Assembly (NCBI GenBank): GCA_951799405.1 | Contig: OX637353.1 | Span: forward strand, 14,260,001 to 14,324,000 | Origin: Agapetus fuscipes | Lineage: Eukaryota; Arthropoda; Insecta; Trichoptera; Glossosomatidae | DNA: 64,000 bases | Reading direction: 5' to 3' | In this document: positions 9,396 to 19,988 of the stretch, one piece after another | Position numbering within the stretch: position 1 is the stretch's first letter | Layout: each line of letters opens with the position of its first letter | The notes under the pieces: model-generated | Database searches by the model: none | Seen by the model: the letters and a program-made list of their open reading frames with translations, nothing else | What the model was told of the DNA's origin: nothing | Made by a program: the position numbers and the translations under genes

Positions 9396-9782
9396 GTCCA
9401 GTCGATAGCTCAGTTGGTTCAGTGCTTGCATTCCATGCCGTGAGCTCGGGCTCAAATCCCACCGAGGGTGTCAGAAATGACTTCGCTCTTCGACGTTTAT
9501 TTCAAACCCAAAACAAATACCCACAAAGTTTACTCAACCTTTACAAGAAATGAGAACCAGCAACCTGGGGAGCTGGGAACCTCCACTGCTACTGCAGTTG
9601 TTGGCGTTAGGCCGGTTCCCTTAAAATAAATAAATATGCTTGATTTATTTGGTAAGCACTGGTGTGTAACACACTTACCTGTGAAAATAAATAAGATCCG
9701 CTCGCCACATGCAAAAACCCTTCAGGGATAACGTGAAAAAAAGTTACACTATATGCGTAGATTAGTTGCCTAGTTGCGTTTA
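9396..9782 (+). mobile_element. SA SINE
   Basis: The tRNA-like head has A box TAGCTCAGTTGG and a B box decayed to GGCTCAAATCC. The body includes CTTCGACGTTTATTTCAAAC. The 3' end reads CCACATGCAAAAACCCTTCA then TAGTTGCGTTT. A 35 bp insert (9637-9671) interrupts the TTACCTGTAAAAATAAAT block. Confidence 0.85.
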
Positions 9783-9895
9783 AAAGGGTTGATTCCCGGC
9801 GGAGTACAAAAAAATATTAATTTTTAAAATGTGCTCTTCGATGCGTTGAATTGAAAATTATCTGCATTTACCAAAGATCATAACATTTTCGAAGT
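9783..9895 (+). repeat. SB SINE fragment
   Basis: GGTTGATTCCCGGCGGAGTAC (the B-box part of the head) followed by the degenerate SB body to TTTACCAAAGATCATAAC. It directly follows the SA 3' end. Confidence 0.6.
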
Positions 9896-9899
9896 CAAG

Positions 9900-10605
9900 A
9901 TTTTTTATAAGTTAATTATTTTTATTCAATTTAAAGTAATTTCATTGTTATAGATAAAAGTTAAGACAATTTAGACTAGTATAGAACAGGACGTAGACTA
10001 CTCCCCTGGGTCATATAAATACAAAAAATATATCAAAACTAAATCACTCGTTAGGAGTGATGTTGTGTCTTCCATATTTTTTTTATCTACTCAATTGAAG
10101 AGTTTTTTTAATGTTTTGGTCTACAAAATATATATTTTTTAATTTTATTCGCTAAAAGAAAATGTTAATCAATAACCCAAGATCCATTTTTTTCTGGAAA
10201 AAAGGCTTAGAATTCGCTCTTTTCCTGGAAGTAGAATTGGATTTTGTAATTTCCCTTATCAACCAGCCGCATGACGTTTTAATTTCCTGGCCATGCGACT
10301 ACCGGCCCAATGATTAAATTCTTTCACGAAGGAAATATAAAAAAATAATGTAAAAAGACGTCTTTAGGTTGATACTGGCATTTTGTAAAGAAGTCTCTTT
10401 TCTCGTAAAATCCAATCCGAGTAAATTAGAAATGTCGAAATAAAAAATAGCGAAAGGATTTCTTAGAATATTTTAAATGGGAATAAAAAATTCTGTAAGA
10501 TGGTATTTTTTATCATCTTGTTACGAATGTGTGATTGTGTGCCTGAATGTTTTTACTTGTGGTTGTGTATTTTTTAACTTAGGTAATTGTACTAGTCTAT
10601 AATAA
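9900..10605. other. AT-rich region without recognised features
   Basis: T- and A-rich; no ORF above 60 codons. From 10594, TCTATAATCTATAATC repeats lead into the next R1 tail. Confidence 0.5.
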
Positions 10606-10866
10606 TCTATAATCTATAATCTAATCTATAATCTAAGTTGCAAGGATATATTCATTTAAAGCTCTCAGATGTATGCTCACAAACCAACACGTGCAGTTCG
10701 CGCTTACAAATGCTGAATGTGTACTTACAAATAAAATCCAAACCTCAAATGAACATAAGCCCCACAACTTTTGCCGACCTTCCCTGAAACAGGGGTGACA
10801 TTGGCAAAGTGAACCATTTTTTACAGTATGGGTGGTCAGCCTCATACCAACCTATAAGTCAAGGAA
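10606..10866 (-). repeat. R1 copy joined to RTE 3' UTR
   Basis: Full R1 in reverse, preceded on the minus strand by RTE UTR (10867-11044) with no break. This is one of the junctions that ties R1 to RTE. Confidence 0.9.
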
Positions 10867-11046
10867 TATGAATAATAAATTACATTTAAATATAAAAAAG
10901 AACAAAACCAAAGAAATCTATACAAAAAAAGTCAAAAATTTCCTATGCAAAAAATGTAGCAAATATATACCTACACCAACATTAGAAATCAACATTGCAC
11001 ATTAGCCACCACTTCTTCCTGTCCTTGCATACTTCTTTCATTTATA
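10867..11046 (-). mobile_element. RTE ORF2 end and 3' UTR upstream of R1
   Basis: The minus strand encodes MKEVCKDRKKWW at about 11039-11004, then a stop. The UTR reads GCTACATTTTTTGCATAGG and CTTTTTTTGTATAGATTTC. The same UTR precedes R1 at 58650-58756. Confidence 0.75.
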
Positions 11047-11290
11047 ATAATATCCATAATCTAAGTTGCAAGGATATATTCATTTACAGCTCTCAGATGT
11101 ATGACCACAAACCAACACTTGCAGTTCGCGCTTACAAATGCTGAATGTGTACTTACAAATAAAATCCAAACCTCAAATGAACATAAGCCCCACAACTTTT
11201 GCTGACCTTCCCTGACACAGGGGGGACATTGGCAAAGTGAACCATTGTTTACAGTATGGGTGGGCAGCCTCATACCAACCTATAAGTCGA
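11047..11290 (-). repeat. R1 copy, second tandem unit
   Basis: Nearly identical to the R1 at 10606; differs at scattered bases, for example CTGACCTTCCCTGACACAGG. Confidence 0.9.
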
Positions 11291-11414
11291 GTTGAAAATG
11301 AACATAAGCCCCACAACTTTTGCTGACCTTCCCTGACACAGGGGGGACATTGGCAAAATGAACCATTGTTTACAGTATGGGTGGGCAGCCTCATACCAAC
11401 CTATTAGTCAAGGA
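11291..11414 (-). repeat. R1 partial copy (head half)
   Basis: Repeats the head half of the preceding copy almost exactly, joined at GTCGAGTTGAAAATGAAC. It looks like a local tandem duplication rather than a new insertion. Confidence 0.85.
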
Positions 11415-11577
11415 ATACGAATAATAAATTACATTTAAATATAAAAAAGAACAAAAACCTTAAAAAGAAATCTATACAAAAAAAGTCAAAAATTTCCTAT
11501 GCAAAAAATGTAGCAAATTAAAAACCAACATTAGAAATCAACATTGCAGATTAGCCGCCACTTCTTCCTGTCCTTGA
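11415..11577 (-). mobile_element. RTE 3' UTR and ORF2 end, second tandem unit
   Basis: Matches 10867-11046 with small indels, ending on the minus strand at AAGGACAGGAAGAAGTGGCG (CKDRKKW). Confidence 0.75.
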
Positions 11578-11828
11578 ACTATTTATTCATTGTACTAGTG
11601 TTTGTTAAAATATTCTGGCAAAATCTCACATGTTCCAGTTCGCAATTTTTCGATAATCATCCTTATGTTATACTATACAAATGGCTAAAGCTGTCTATAG
11701 CGCAGACTCGTAACAGAGCCGTCGAGCTTTACCGTTAAAAAGCCACTCTGTAATCGAACCAAATGCGAACGGAATCTCAAAATAAATTTCGGGAAAAAAA
11801 CTAACTGTAGATTTTATTAAATTGAACC

Positions 11829-12076
11829 ACCAGTGCTTGTTTGGCGTATCTACTACTTGATTCAAAGATGACCTTTCAATTAAATTGATTAAGGAATTAC
11901 ATTCTACACAATCTGAGCTAAGAAAAACATGTAAAACACGATAATGTGAGAGTTGTTTTAAATCATTTTTAAAATCAATTTCCAGTTTTCATAAGACACA
12001 TTGGTTCAGTATACATACAAACATCGCTCATGTGAGATTACCTCTGATGAACATAAGACATAGAAGCACTAAGGAG
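11829..12076 (+). repeat. M1 MITE, full length
   Basis: Ends CCAGTGCTTGTTTGGCGTAT and ACATAGAAGCACTAAGG are imperfect inverted repeats about 250 bp apart. Inner landmarks are TGATTCAAAGATGACC, ACACGATAATGTGAGAGTTG and CAAACATCGCTCATGTGAG. No coding capacity. Confidence 0.8.
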
Positions 12077-12079
12077 ACG

Positions 12080-12725
12080 AAATATCAATAACTCTATGTA
12101 AAAAAAAATTGTATGGATGAGAGACTAGCGCTTCTGGCGGTGAGATTGGAAGGATACGGCCAAAATGACGAGGTTTATTTTCGCGCCCTTTTCAATGCTC
12201 TAACCTCATTGTAAAAATCACAAAACTGCCCCCAATCTACAAAGAAAGCCATACACATTTTTATTTTGCCCCAAAAATCTAATTTTCTTTGCCCCCAACG
12301 GGTTTCAACAATTAAAAACTTGCAGGTTTTCTTTTCATTAAACCGGACCTCGTCTTCTCTGGAGCGGACAATACAGGATCCACACTAATACAAGATGTGT
12401 TCACAAGACTCAAGAGAGACCAACTTAAAAACTAACTTTAACTTTTTCTTTCTTATTTCAGTGTCACGTTCAATGAATACTGGTGATCATGCCAATTTTC
12501 ACTTAAGATGCTACAGTTTGAAATAGGAGCTTTGTGTTTTTGCCAAGCAACTGTCACAGGGTCCTTTTGCGTCTTTGAGTTCTTCTCCCGTTAAACTCTG
12601 ATTGTTTAAGATGAAGAATACGGTATTTTTCATGATTCATAACGTGACCGAAGTGATCAGCTTTCTCTGTTTGATGGTTGGCAGAAGTTCTTAAGTAGTA
12701 TTCATTCGAGCGGTACAACCGGTAT
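12080..12725. other. Unassigned spacer
   Basis: Nothing recognised. A G/C-richer stretch around 12340-12400 has no ORF. Confidence 0.4.
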
Positions 12726-13022
12726 GACCGGTCCGTAGTCCAGGTGGTAACACTTCGGACTCGTAACTGGAAGGTTGTGGATTCGAATCCCTGCGGAGCA
12801 CAAAAAATATACCTTTTATATTTTCAAATTTTTCGCTGGGTTGAAAAATTCATAAACCTTTACCAAAGACCGGTCATCAAAAGATCCATCCAGCCTTACA
12901 GCAACTGGATCTTGTTTGAGAATTGGCGCTTTCTATAGCGACGACCAAGCTCGCGGAGGACTCTTGAGATGTGATACACACAAAAACAGCGCTCACCAAA
13001 AAAAATCCGCCTAATTTAATTT
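12726..13022 (+). mobile_element. SB SINE, full length
   Basis: Head GACCGGTCCGTAGTCCAGGT with B box GATTCGAATCCC. The body includes TTTACCAAAGACCGGTCATC and AGCAACTGGATCTTG. The tail, ACTCTTGAGATGTGATACAC then CAAAAACAGCGCTCACC, is near-identical to the LA LINE 3' end. This copy has no 5S sequence upstream. Confidence 0.9.
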
Positions 13023-13119
13023 TTTTTTTTAACCAAAACAGTGCCAAAAATATATTGTATAATTTTGTTCAGTGCTCAGGTTTTTGCGGGTATTTGTGAC
13101 CAAGGAGCCGTTAACTTTG

Positions 13120-13190
13120 GCTGTGGCTGGCATGCATAGATGTCATGACTAAACTTGCATACAGTGCGGCTGGCATCTATGCATGTCATC
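13120..13190. repeat. Short direct repeat
   Basis: GTGGCTGGCATGCATAGATG and GCGGCTGGCATCTATGCATG recur 42 bp apart within otherwise unassigned DNA. Confidence 0.5.
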
Positions 13191-13194
13191 GAAG

Positions 13195-14190
13195 TTTAAA
13201 GCTTCCCCTGACATCTGTGTTACAAAAAATTCAAACTTTTTTGTTGCTTACATTATAGGTACACTAATAAAATTTCATATTATACATATTTTGAAAATAT
13301 TTTGTCAGAACAGATCGACCTCTCGTCCCGCGGGTTATTAACCAATGTTTACAAACAAAATCCAGGCAAGTATACTCTATTCAGATAGATACGAGTATAA
13401 CAGTTTACGTTTCTTGTTTTTTTGTAAAATAACTAATTTATTTTTCTCTTTAGAGTATTTAAGTGAGTAAAAAAATTATTTCAAACCCAATGGATATAAA
13501 ATCTAGTTATGGAATGTGCGTATAATATATTTTTTTAAGTAATATTATTGTGATTTACTTGGTTTTATATAAAACAACAAGTGAAAACATGTGTTGAAAG
13601 TTTGTGATTTGTGTTTCTGGATAACTAATGAATATACTTTTTTATAAATTTTGAAGTTTCATCAAGGTAATTAAGGTAGGAAATCAATTTATGTGTAAAA
13701 AAACAACCTCAAAAAAGTATTCCGTTCTGGCGGTGCGTTTGTAGCAAGTAAATTCAGAATCGAAAAGGTTAAGGAGAGTTAAAAATGCATTACAACAAAA
13801 ATATCTTTGTGGCTCAAGTCTCATGACGCATTCGAGATCAAGGCCCTAGAGGTTAAAAAATATTGTAATCAAAACATTTCAATATATTTGTTTTCAGGAA
13901 ACATATGCCAGAGGGGTTAATCCGGGCCTTGGTCTTTTTGATAAAACTATGTTGTTTACAACAAGTTATCTTTAATATTAAAATCAAAAATCTTGTATAA
14001 TATTTAATTCCATCTGATCAGTCTTGAAACCTTGCAAACACACCATATATTATTCGTTATAATTTTATATCTAAGGTAAATCCTTCTTATTGTCGGGTAA
14101 AAAAGCAAAAAAAATATCTTTTGAAAGCAATATCACTTTTCTCTTTTTATTGGATCCAAGGATTTGGTTTTTTATCCCAAAAAAGTCACT
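13195..14190. other. Unassigned AT-rich region
   Basis: No ORF of note and no family recognised over about 1 kb. It is one of the longest repeat-poor stretches in the window. Confidence 0.5.
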
Positions 14191-14194
14191 GTAA

Positions 14195-14645
14195 CTGTAA
14201 CTCTGTCGCCATTCCGCTAGGGGTGGCCAGATCCTCTGCAGAGTTGCCTCCATTTTTTCCTATCCTGACATACCTCTTTCATTTCCTTCATATCCATCAC
14301 CTTTTTCATGCATTTTCTTCTTTTACGCTCACTTTGTATATCCCATTATTTCACAATCTCCTCAATCTGATCACTCCATACTTTTCTCGGTCGTCCCTTC
14401 CCTCTTTTTCCTTTCACACTTTCTTTGTATACATACTTTGTCAGTCTATCATCATTCATTCTTTCCACATGCCCAAACCATCTCATCACATTCTTTTGTA
14501 CCTACTTTAACTTTCACATCCTCTTTCAAATTACATTCTTTTTTTACCCATTCATTCCTAACTCTATCTCTCAAAGTTTTTCCCGTCATACTTCTCAAAG
14601 GCTTCATTTCTACCGTACATACTTTACTCTTAACACTTAATTATC
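14195..14645 (-). pseudogene. RTE ORF2 C-terminal fragment (tail type 1)
   Basis: The minus strand encodes VEMKPLRSMTGKTLRDRVRN, a frameshift near 14495, then VMRWFGHVERMNDDRLTK, KGRPRKVWSDQIEEIVK, an in-frame stop, RRKCMKKVMDMKEMKEVCQD and RGSGHP plus the native stop. The tail is ACAGAGTTACAGTTACAG. Confidence 0.8.
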
Positions 14646-14721
14646 TATTTATAACGTTGCAAAGATACTTTGACTTTTAAGGCTTCTTTCTATGCATCTG
14701 TATGTAAAAAAAATACTCTCA

Positions 14722-14845
14722 TTAACATAAACTTTGCAGCTCCTGCCGACCATCCCTAATACCAGGGTGGCATGGAGAAAAGTGAACGAGATTTTTACAG
14801 CATGGGGGTCAGCTTCATACTAACCTACTACTTAGTCGAGGAACA
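14722..14845 (-). repeat. R1 partial copy
   Basis: Head half only, diverged (CCGACCATCCCTAATACCAG). Confidence 0.75.
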
Positions 14846-14892
14846 ATAATAACACAACATTGCAAAAAGCAAAAACTAATGACAAATCAACA

Positions 14893-14998
14893 TATCTGTA
14901 ATCTAAGTTGCAAAGATATATTAACATTTAAAGCTCATATCAAATGCATGCCCACAAACAGGCACGTGTAGTTCGCACTTACAAATGCTGAATGTGTA
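14893..14998 (-). repeat. R1 copy, tail half (split by Helitron)
   Basis: Ends at GCTGAATGTGTA. The same R1 resumes at 18254 with TTTACAAATAAAATCC. The Helitron sits precisely between A and T. Confidence 0.9.
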
Positions 14999-15018
14999 TC
15001 TATATCTATAAAGAAGGA

Positions 15019-15081
15019 TGTGTGTATGTATGTATGTATGTATGTATGTATGGATGTATGTATGTATGTATGTATGTATGT
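15019..15081. repeat. (TATG)n microsatellite
   Basis: About 16 units just inside the Helitron 5' end. Confidence 0.95.
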
Positions 15082-15278
15082 CCCCTATAGACTCATAAAC
15101 CGCTCATCCGATTTTGACGAAATTTTCAGGAAACATGTAACATATTCTTAGAACGAATCCTGTGAAGTTTGATGGTGATCAAATAAACAGTGGTTCTCAA
15201 TTCTCGATATTTCAGCAACGAGGTCGGTAAATTTTGAAACCACCCAATGAAGAAGACCATTATATTCAACTACAATAC

Positions 15279-15433
15279 ATAATCTTAGTTGCAAATATAC
15301 ATTTACATTAAAGATTCATATAAAATGCATGCTCACAAGTAGACACATGTAAGTTCACGCTTACAAATGCTGCATGTGTACCCACTCATAATTTAAAATC
15401 CAAATCTAAAATGAACAACCCAGTAACTTTTAC
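15279..15433 (-). repeat. R1 fragment, Helitron unit 1
   Basis: Tail portion with ATCTTAGTTGCAAATATAC to ATCTAAAATGAACAACCC, fused to an SA SINE fragment. Confidence 0.75.
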
Positions 15434-15609
15434 TTTACGCCAACTTGAAATGGATGTTATTCAGCTCCTGAGTGGCTTGACACTCATTTCTTATGAAGGC
15501 TGAGTAAGCCTTGCCGGTATTTTATTTTGGGTTTAAAATAAACACTGAAACGGGAAATAATTTCTGACAACTTCGGTGGGATTCTAACTCGAGATCTCGG
15601 CATGGAATG
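15434..15609 (-). repeat. SA SINE fragment, Helitron unit 1
   Basis: Body and B box (TCTAACTCGAGATCTCGG), cut at GGCATGGAATGCA by the start of the second Helitron unit. Confidence 0.8.
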
Positions 15610-15611
15610 CA

Positions 15612-15778
15612 ATCTATCTATCTATATCTATAAAGAAGGATGTGTGTATGTATGTATGTATGTATGTATGTATGTATGTATGTATGTATGTATGTATGTA
15701 TGTATGTATGTATGTATGTATGTATGTATGTATGTATGTATGTATGTATGTATGTATGTATGTATGTATGTATGTATG

Positions 15779-15809
<31 letters not shown>

Positions 15810-15836
15810 GTATGTATGTATGTATGTATGTATGTT
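15612..15836. repeat. Second Helitron 5' end with long (TATG)n microsatellite
   Basis: TCTATATCTATAAAGAAGG recurs at 15620, followed by about 45 TATG units (15649-15835). The microsatellite generates open frames on both strands that are not genes. Confidence 0.9.
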
Positions 15837-16030
15837 CCCTATACTCATAAACCGCTCATCCGATTTTGACGAAATTTTCAGGAAACATGTAACATATTTT
15901 TAGAATGAATCCTGTGAAGTTTGATGGTGATCAAATAAACAATGGTTCTCAATTCTCAATATTTCAGCAACGAGGTCGGTAAATTTTGAAACCACCCAAT
16001 AGAAGAAGACCATTATATTCAACTACAATA

Positions 16031-16189
16031 CATAATCTTAGCTGCAAATATACATTTACATTAAAGATTCATATAAAATGCATGCTCACAAGTAGACACA
16101 TGTAAGTTCACGCTTACAAATGCTGCATGTGTACCTACTCATAATTTAAAATCCAAATCTAAAATGAACAACCCAGTAACTTTTACTTT
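16031..16189 (-). repeat. R1 fragment, Helitron unit 2
   Basis: Differs from unit 1 by isolated substitutions only (for example CTTAGCTGC for CTTAGTTGC). Confidence 0.75.
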
Positions 16190-16400
16190 ACGCCAACTTG
16201 AAATGGATGTTATTCAGCCCCTGAGTGGCTTGACACTCATTTCTTATAAAGGCTGAGTAAGCCTTGCCGGTATTTTATTTTGGGTTAGAAATAAACACTG
16301 AAACGAGAAATAATTTCTGACAACTTTAGTGGGATTCTAACTCGAGATCTCGGCATGGAATGCAGTTACTCTACCAACTAAGCTATAGACCGGACTTTTT
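16190..16400 (-). repeat. SA SINE, Helitron unit 2
   Basis: Extends through the complete tRNA-like head (CTACCAACTAAGCTATAGAC), which unit 1 lacks. Confidence 0.8.
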
Positions 16401-16428
16401 ACAAATATGGTGGATCGATATCGGTTTG

Positions 16429-16984
16429 GTTAGGGGTAAGCAACCTGCGGCTCACCAGCCACATGCGGCTCTTTGGGTGTGAAGTTACGGCTCTTTAGCT
16501 TCATACGCAAATATAAAAAAAACACAGAATTATACTTCTGATCGAAAAAAACTAAATCGTTCTGAATCGATTAACGATCTCTCCGCTACTTGTACTCGCT
16601 TTTCACCCCCCACCCTCCCCCCGCCCCATCGACGCTATTTATTGTTGGCAAAAAAACATTTGTGGCTCTTTACAAATCCAAATCGAAAATAAGATATGTA
16701 TCATTTGAGATTCACATCAAATGCATTCCCATAAGCAGACACGCATAATTTCGCGCTCACACATACCGCATGTGGAACTACAATATAAAAACCCAATCTT
16801 AAATGAACATAAGCCCTGCAACTCTTGCCGACCTTCCCTGAAACAGGGGCGACATTGGCAAAGTGAACCATTTTTTACAGTATGGGTGGTCAGCCTCATA
16901 CCAACCTATAAGTCAAGGAAAAACTTTGAAATTTGTAAATTGTAATTTTTGGCTCTTCCGACTCAAAAGGTTGCCGACCCCTGG
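16429..16984. mobile_element. hAT-like MITE (degenerate), hosting an R1 copy
   Basis: Ends AGGGGTAAGCAACC and GGTTGCCGACCCCTGG are inverted, of the CAGGGGTCGGCAACC class common in hAT MITEs. GGCTCTTTGG and TTTGGCTCTTCC are subterminal repeats. An 8-bp target duplication is not visible. Confidence 0.55.
16682..16920 (-). repeat. R1 copy, full length
   Basis: Lies inside the hAT-like MITE. Subfamily marked by CCGCATGTGGAACTACAATA. Confidence 0.85.
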
Positions 16985-16989
16985 CCTAG

Positions 16990-17738
16990 ACAAAAGTTCC
17001 AAATTAAAAAATGTTATTCAAGTATTCCAAGTTGAATTTTAGAAATGTAAGAAAGCTTTTATATCCCGCACTTATAAAAAATACGATAAACGAAAGTTCG
17101 TTGGTCACAACTAGAAGACCATATTGAAATATATTATGATTATTAAAACCTTTTATTGAAACATACTTTTAATTAAAATATACATAATATAGTTGTTTTT
17201 TCAAAAAACGCATTTCTGTAAAATTATATACTCACCACAAATTTAAAGATCGTTTTTTTCTCGGCGTTTAAACGTCTTTCTTCTATGTGACAATGGTCCA
17301 AAGCAACCAAGATAAACAAAATGTTTGCCTTTTACCTAACCCGGCCGTGCGACTTACAATTTTGTTGTCAATAGAAAATGTTCCGTGTGCACTACCTAAA
17401 ACTTTCACTTATTGAAATAATGGATAGAGCACATTTTAAATGTGGGGAAAAAATGTGAATTCACTTGACCGGGATAAAGACAGGACAGGGAGTCAAAAAT
17501 TCAACATAAATTGAACACTTTTATGGAGATAGTTGAAAAAACACTTAAGTGTATCATATTGTATGAAGCATTTTCCCCAACTGCATACGTTTCACAGTGC
17601 GGTTACATTGAAAAATATTCCTGATTGTTTGGGATACATTTATTTCTTCACTTTGCTCAAAGAGTATAGTGAATTTTATAGATTAGTTCTTTAATTGTAT
17701 GATTATAAAATTTAATTTATTGTTTATATTCTTTTCTT
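16990..17738. other. Helitron interior, unassigned
   Basis: AT-rich; no ORF and no match to other repeats in the window. Confidence 0.4.
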
Positions 17739-17739
17739 G

Positions 17740-17985
17740 TATAGGTCAATATGCATCTGACCAACTATAAATAGAAAATGGTTCACTCTGCCAATGTCAC
17801 CCCTGTTTCAGGGAAGGTCAGCAAAGAGTTGCAGGGTGTATGTTCATTTGAGATTTGGGTTTTTATGTCGTAGGTTCACACGCAGAATGTGCAAGTGTGA
17901 ACTTATACGTGTCTGCTTGTGGGCATGCACTTAATGTGAATTCCAAATGTAACAATTATATCCATGCAACTTAGAATAGATTAGA
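17740..17985 (+). repeat. R1 copy, diverged head
   Basis: Head reads ATAGGTCAATATGCATCTGACC. The central blocks are intact and the tail is CAACTTAGAATAGATTAG. Confidence 0.8.
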
Positions 17986-18253
17986 TGAGTGACGTTACAT
18001 AGCCGATTTTTTATCTTAAATATAAATGGAGCACCGCAATCGATTTTCCCTATGCTTGGCTCTGCTGCTTAACAGTTGTACCTAGACCTTTTTTTTTAGA
18101 AAACGTGAAGATTAACCTAGAGATAAATTGTGTGAAGCTTGATTCCGATTAGCACACTTTTTTTTTTGATCCTGTTGTGTCCTCTTTTATCTGTAGAAAA
18201 AAATTGATACCACATGCCCAAATGGCGTAGTGAAACACGCCGGGTACTGCTAG

Positions 18254-18390
18254 TTTACAAATAAAATCCAAACCTCAAATGAACACAAAACAACTTTTAC
18301 GGATCTTTCCTGAAACAGGGAGGACATTGGCAAAGTGAACCATTTTTTACAGTATGGTCGGTCAGCCTCATACCTACCTATAAGTCAAGA
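18254..18390 (-). repeat. R1 copy, head half (split by Helitron)
   Basis: Continues the copy that ends at 14998. Confidence 0.9.
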
Positions 18391-18578
18391 GTAAAAATAG
18401 TAAAAATAAACATTAATTGTTAATTGTTAATTAACATTGTTAATACACAAACAATACAAAATATAATTAATTTTAATACTACGAGTACGCTATGAATTGC
18501 ACCCATATTTTCTGATATCGTGTCCAAAGCGTTAACCATTAGTCTATGATCAGTCTGAAAACCTACGGGTCCAGTTCA

Positions 18579-18912
18579 GTCCGGTCGATAGCTCAGTTGG
18601 TAGAGTGAGTGCTTGCATTCCGCCCCGTGAGCTCGGGTTCGAATCCCACCGAGGGTGTCAGAAATGGTTTCCCATTTCGGTGTTTATTTTCAAACCCAAA
18701 AATAAAATACCGGCAAGGTTTACTCAGCCTTCACAAGAAATTAGTACCAGCCCTCTCGAGTGCTGGGAAACTCCCACTTCAACTGAAGTGGTTGGCGTAA
18801 GGCCGGCCCCCTTACCTGTAAAAATAAATATGTTCAACTCACCACATGCGACCCCTTCGGGGATAACGCGGCAAGAAGTTACACTATATGTGTAGCTTTG
18901 TTGTGTTGTGTT
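18579..18912 (+). mobile_element. SA SINE, full length
   Basis: A good reference copy: TAGCTCAGTTGG, GGTTCGAATCCC, TTTCGGTGTTTATTTTC, CTTCAACTGAAGTGGTTGGC, then CTTCGGGGATAACGCGGC and ACACTATATGTGTAGC. Confidence 0.9.
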
Positions 18913-19121
18913 TTCATTGTTATTTGTACTCCCTTGAGTTGTATCCCCGAAGTCCCTCAAGTTCTACAACATAATAGCACTTACTTTTCATTGGGCATAA
19001 AACATGTAATGGCTGAACTCGAGTAGGTAATACTTAATCGACTCTAGCGACACACACGTGGTTCCCGAAGTAACAAACACCGACAAAATTATACTAAAAA
19101 TAGCTCACTGTAGTTTACGTT

Positions 19122-19251
19122 ACCAGTATTTTCAACGTTAGCTTAGCAACTTAATATTGAGGGAAAAAGACGCGCTTACGTCAATCGTGTGGGTAGTTAT
19201 TTTAGTCAGCTTGATGTCACATATACTAGCATTGAAAATACTGAGCCTGAG
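19122..19251. repeat. M4 MITE
   Basis: Inverted ends CCAGTATTTTCAACGTTAGC and ACTAGCATTGAAAATACTG, about 130 bp apart, with TACGTCAATCGTGTGGGTAG inside. Confidence 0.8.
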
Positions 19252-19257
19252 ATGCAG

Positions 19258-19312
19258 TTCTAGGACTTATTGGTTGTCATGAGGCCGACTACCCGTATTG
19301 TAAAAAAATCTC
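19258..19312 (+). repeat. R1 head fragment
   Basis: AGGACTTATTGGTTGTCATG to CCCGTATTGTAAAAAA. Confidence 0.65.
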
Positions 19313-19611
19313 TGTAGAATGCCTCTAAGGCAAAAACGTTACGTAACCTAAATGAAAACAAAAATGTTCCTTCTTAGTCGTCGTGAAGAGAGAGTGTCTC
19401 TTGACGACGTTAGCTACGTCGCCAACGAAACGTCGAAAATAATGGAAGGACTACCATAGCGGTTTGTCCAATATCCGAAAAGTGTAATTACCTAACTATG
19501 AAGATTATTATAATTTGTGAAAGAAAAACGTTCGAGATTAAAAAATAAAAATTGAAGGGAATTCAAACCTTTGTTTTCAATTTAATTATTTATTTACAAT
19601 TACTTAGTAAA
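19313..19611. other. Spacer with AACGAAACGTCG motif
   Basis: CTACGTCGCCAACGAAACGT at about 19415 also occurs, diverged, near 28525 and 62390. Nothing else recognised. Confidence 0.4.
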
Positions 19612-19724
19612 TTGGTTCACTTGGGCAATGTAACCGTTGTTTCAGGAAAGGTCTGTAAAAGTTGCAGTGTTGATGTTAATTTTTACATTTGCGTTGTTAT
19701 TTTCTAAGTACATATGCGGCATAT
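19612..19724 (+). repeat. R1 middle fragment
   Basis: TTGGTTCACTTGGGCAATG to CTAAGTACATATGCGGC, abutting an M1 MITE. Confidence 0.65.
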
Positions 19725-19730
19725 TGTACC

Positions 19731-19863
19731 CCAATGCTTGTTTCGCTTATCTACCATTTGATTCAAAAACGACCTTTCAATGAAATTGCACATTCTACAC
19801 AATCAGAGCTAAGGAAAAAAAGTTAAACACGATAATGTGAAAGTTGTTTCAAATATTTTTAAC
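19731..19863 (+). repeat. M1 MITE, left part
   Basis: Starts CCAATGCTTGTTTCGCTTAT and is cut at GTTGTTTCAAATATTTTTAA where an inverted R1 piece begins. Confidence 0.75.
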
Positions 19864-19988
19864 GAAACCTCAAATGAACATGTACCCTGCAACTTTTACC
19901 GACCTTCCCTGAAACAGAGGGGAATTTGGCAAAGTGAACCACTTTCTACAGTATGGCCGGTCAGACCTAACCAACCTATAAGTACCTA
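19864..19988 (-). repeat. R1 head-half fragment
   Basis: CCTCAAATGAACATGTACCC to CAACCTATAAGTACC. Confidence 0.75.

Larger units (their letters stand above)
14999..18253 (+). mobile_element. Non-autonomous Helitron (3255 bp)
   Basis: The 5' end is TCTATATCTATAAAGAAGG. The 3' end is a short hairpin (GGCGTAGTGAAACACGCC) then GGGTACTG and CTAG. The insertion lies between A and T of a split R1 copy, the Helitron target rule, with no target duplication. There is no Rep/helicase ORF. The interior holds microsatellites, SINE and R1 pieces and a MITE. The 5' section is present twice (14999-15609 and 15610-16363). Confidence 0.85.

Noticed and set aside
12726..12800. tRNA gene at the SB head
   Set aside because: Part of SINE SB; the same head is found at other loci with the SB body.
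15602..15903. Long open frames of repeated YVCM or YIHT on both strands
   Set aside because: They are translations of the (TATG)n microsatellite; 4 bp units give open frames in all phases.
18579..18650. tRNA gene (TAGCTCAGTTGG ... GGTTCGAATCC)
   Set aside because: The tRNA-like part is the head of the dispersed SA SINE. The same sequence recurs with SINE bodies attached, and the cloverleaf is not complete.
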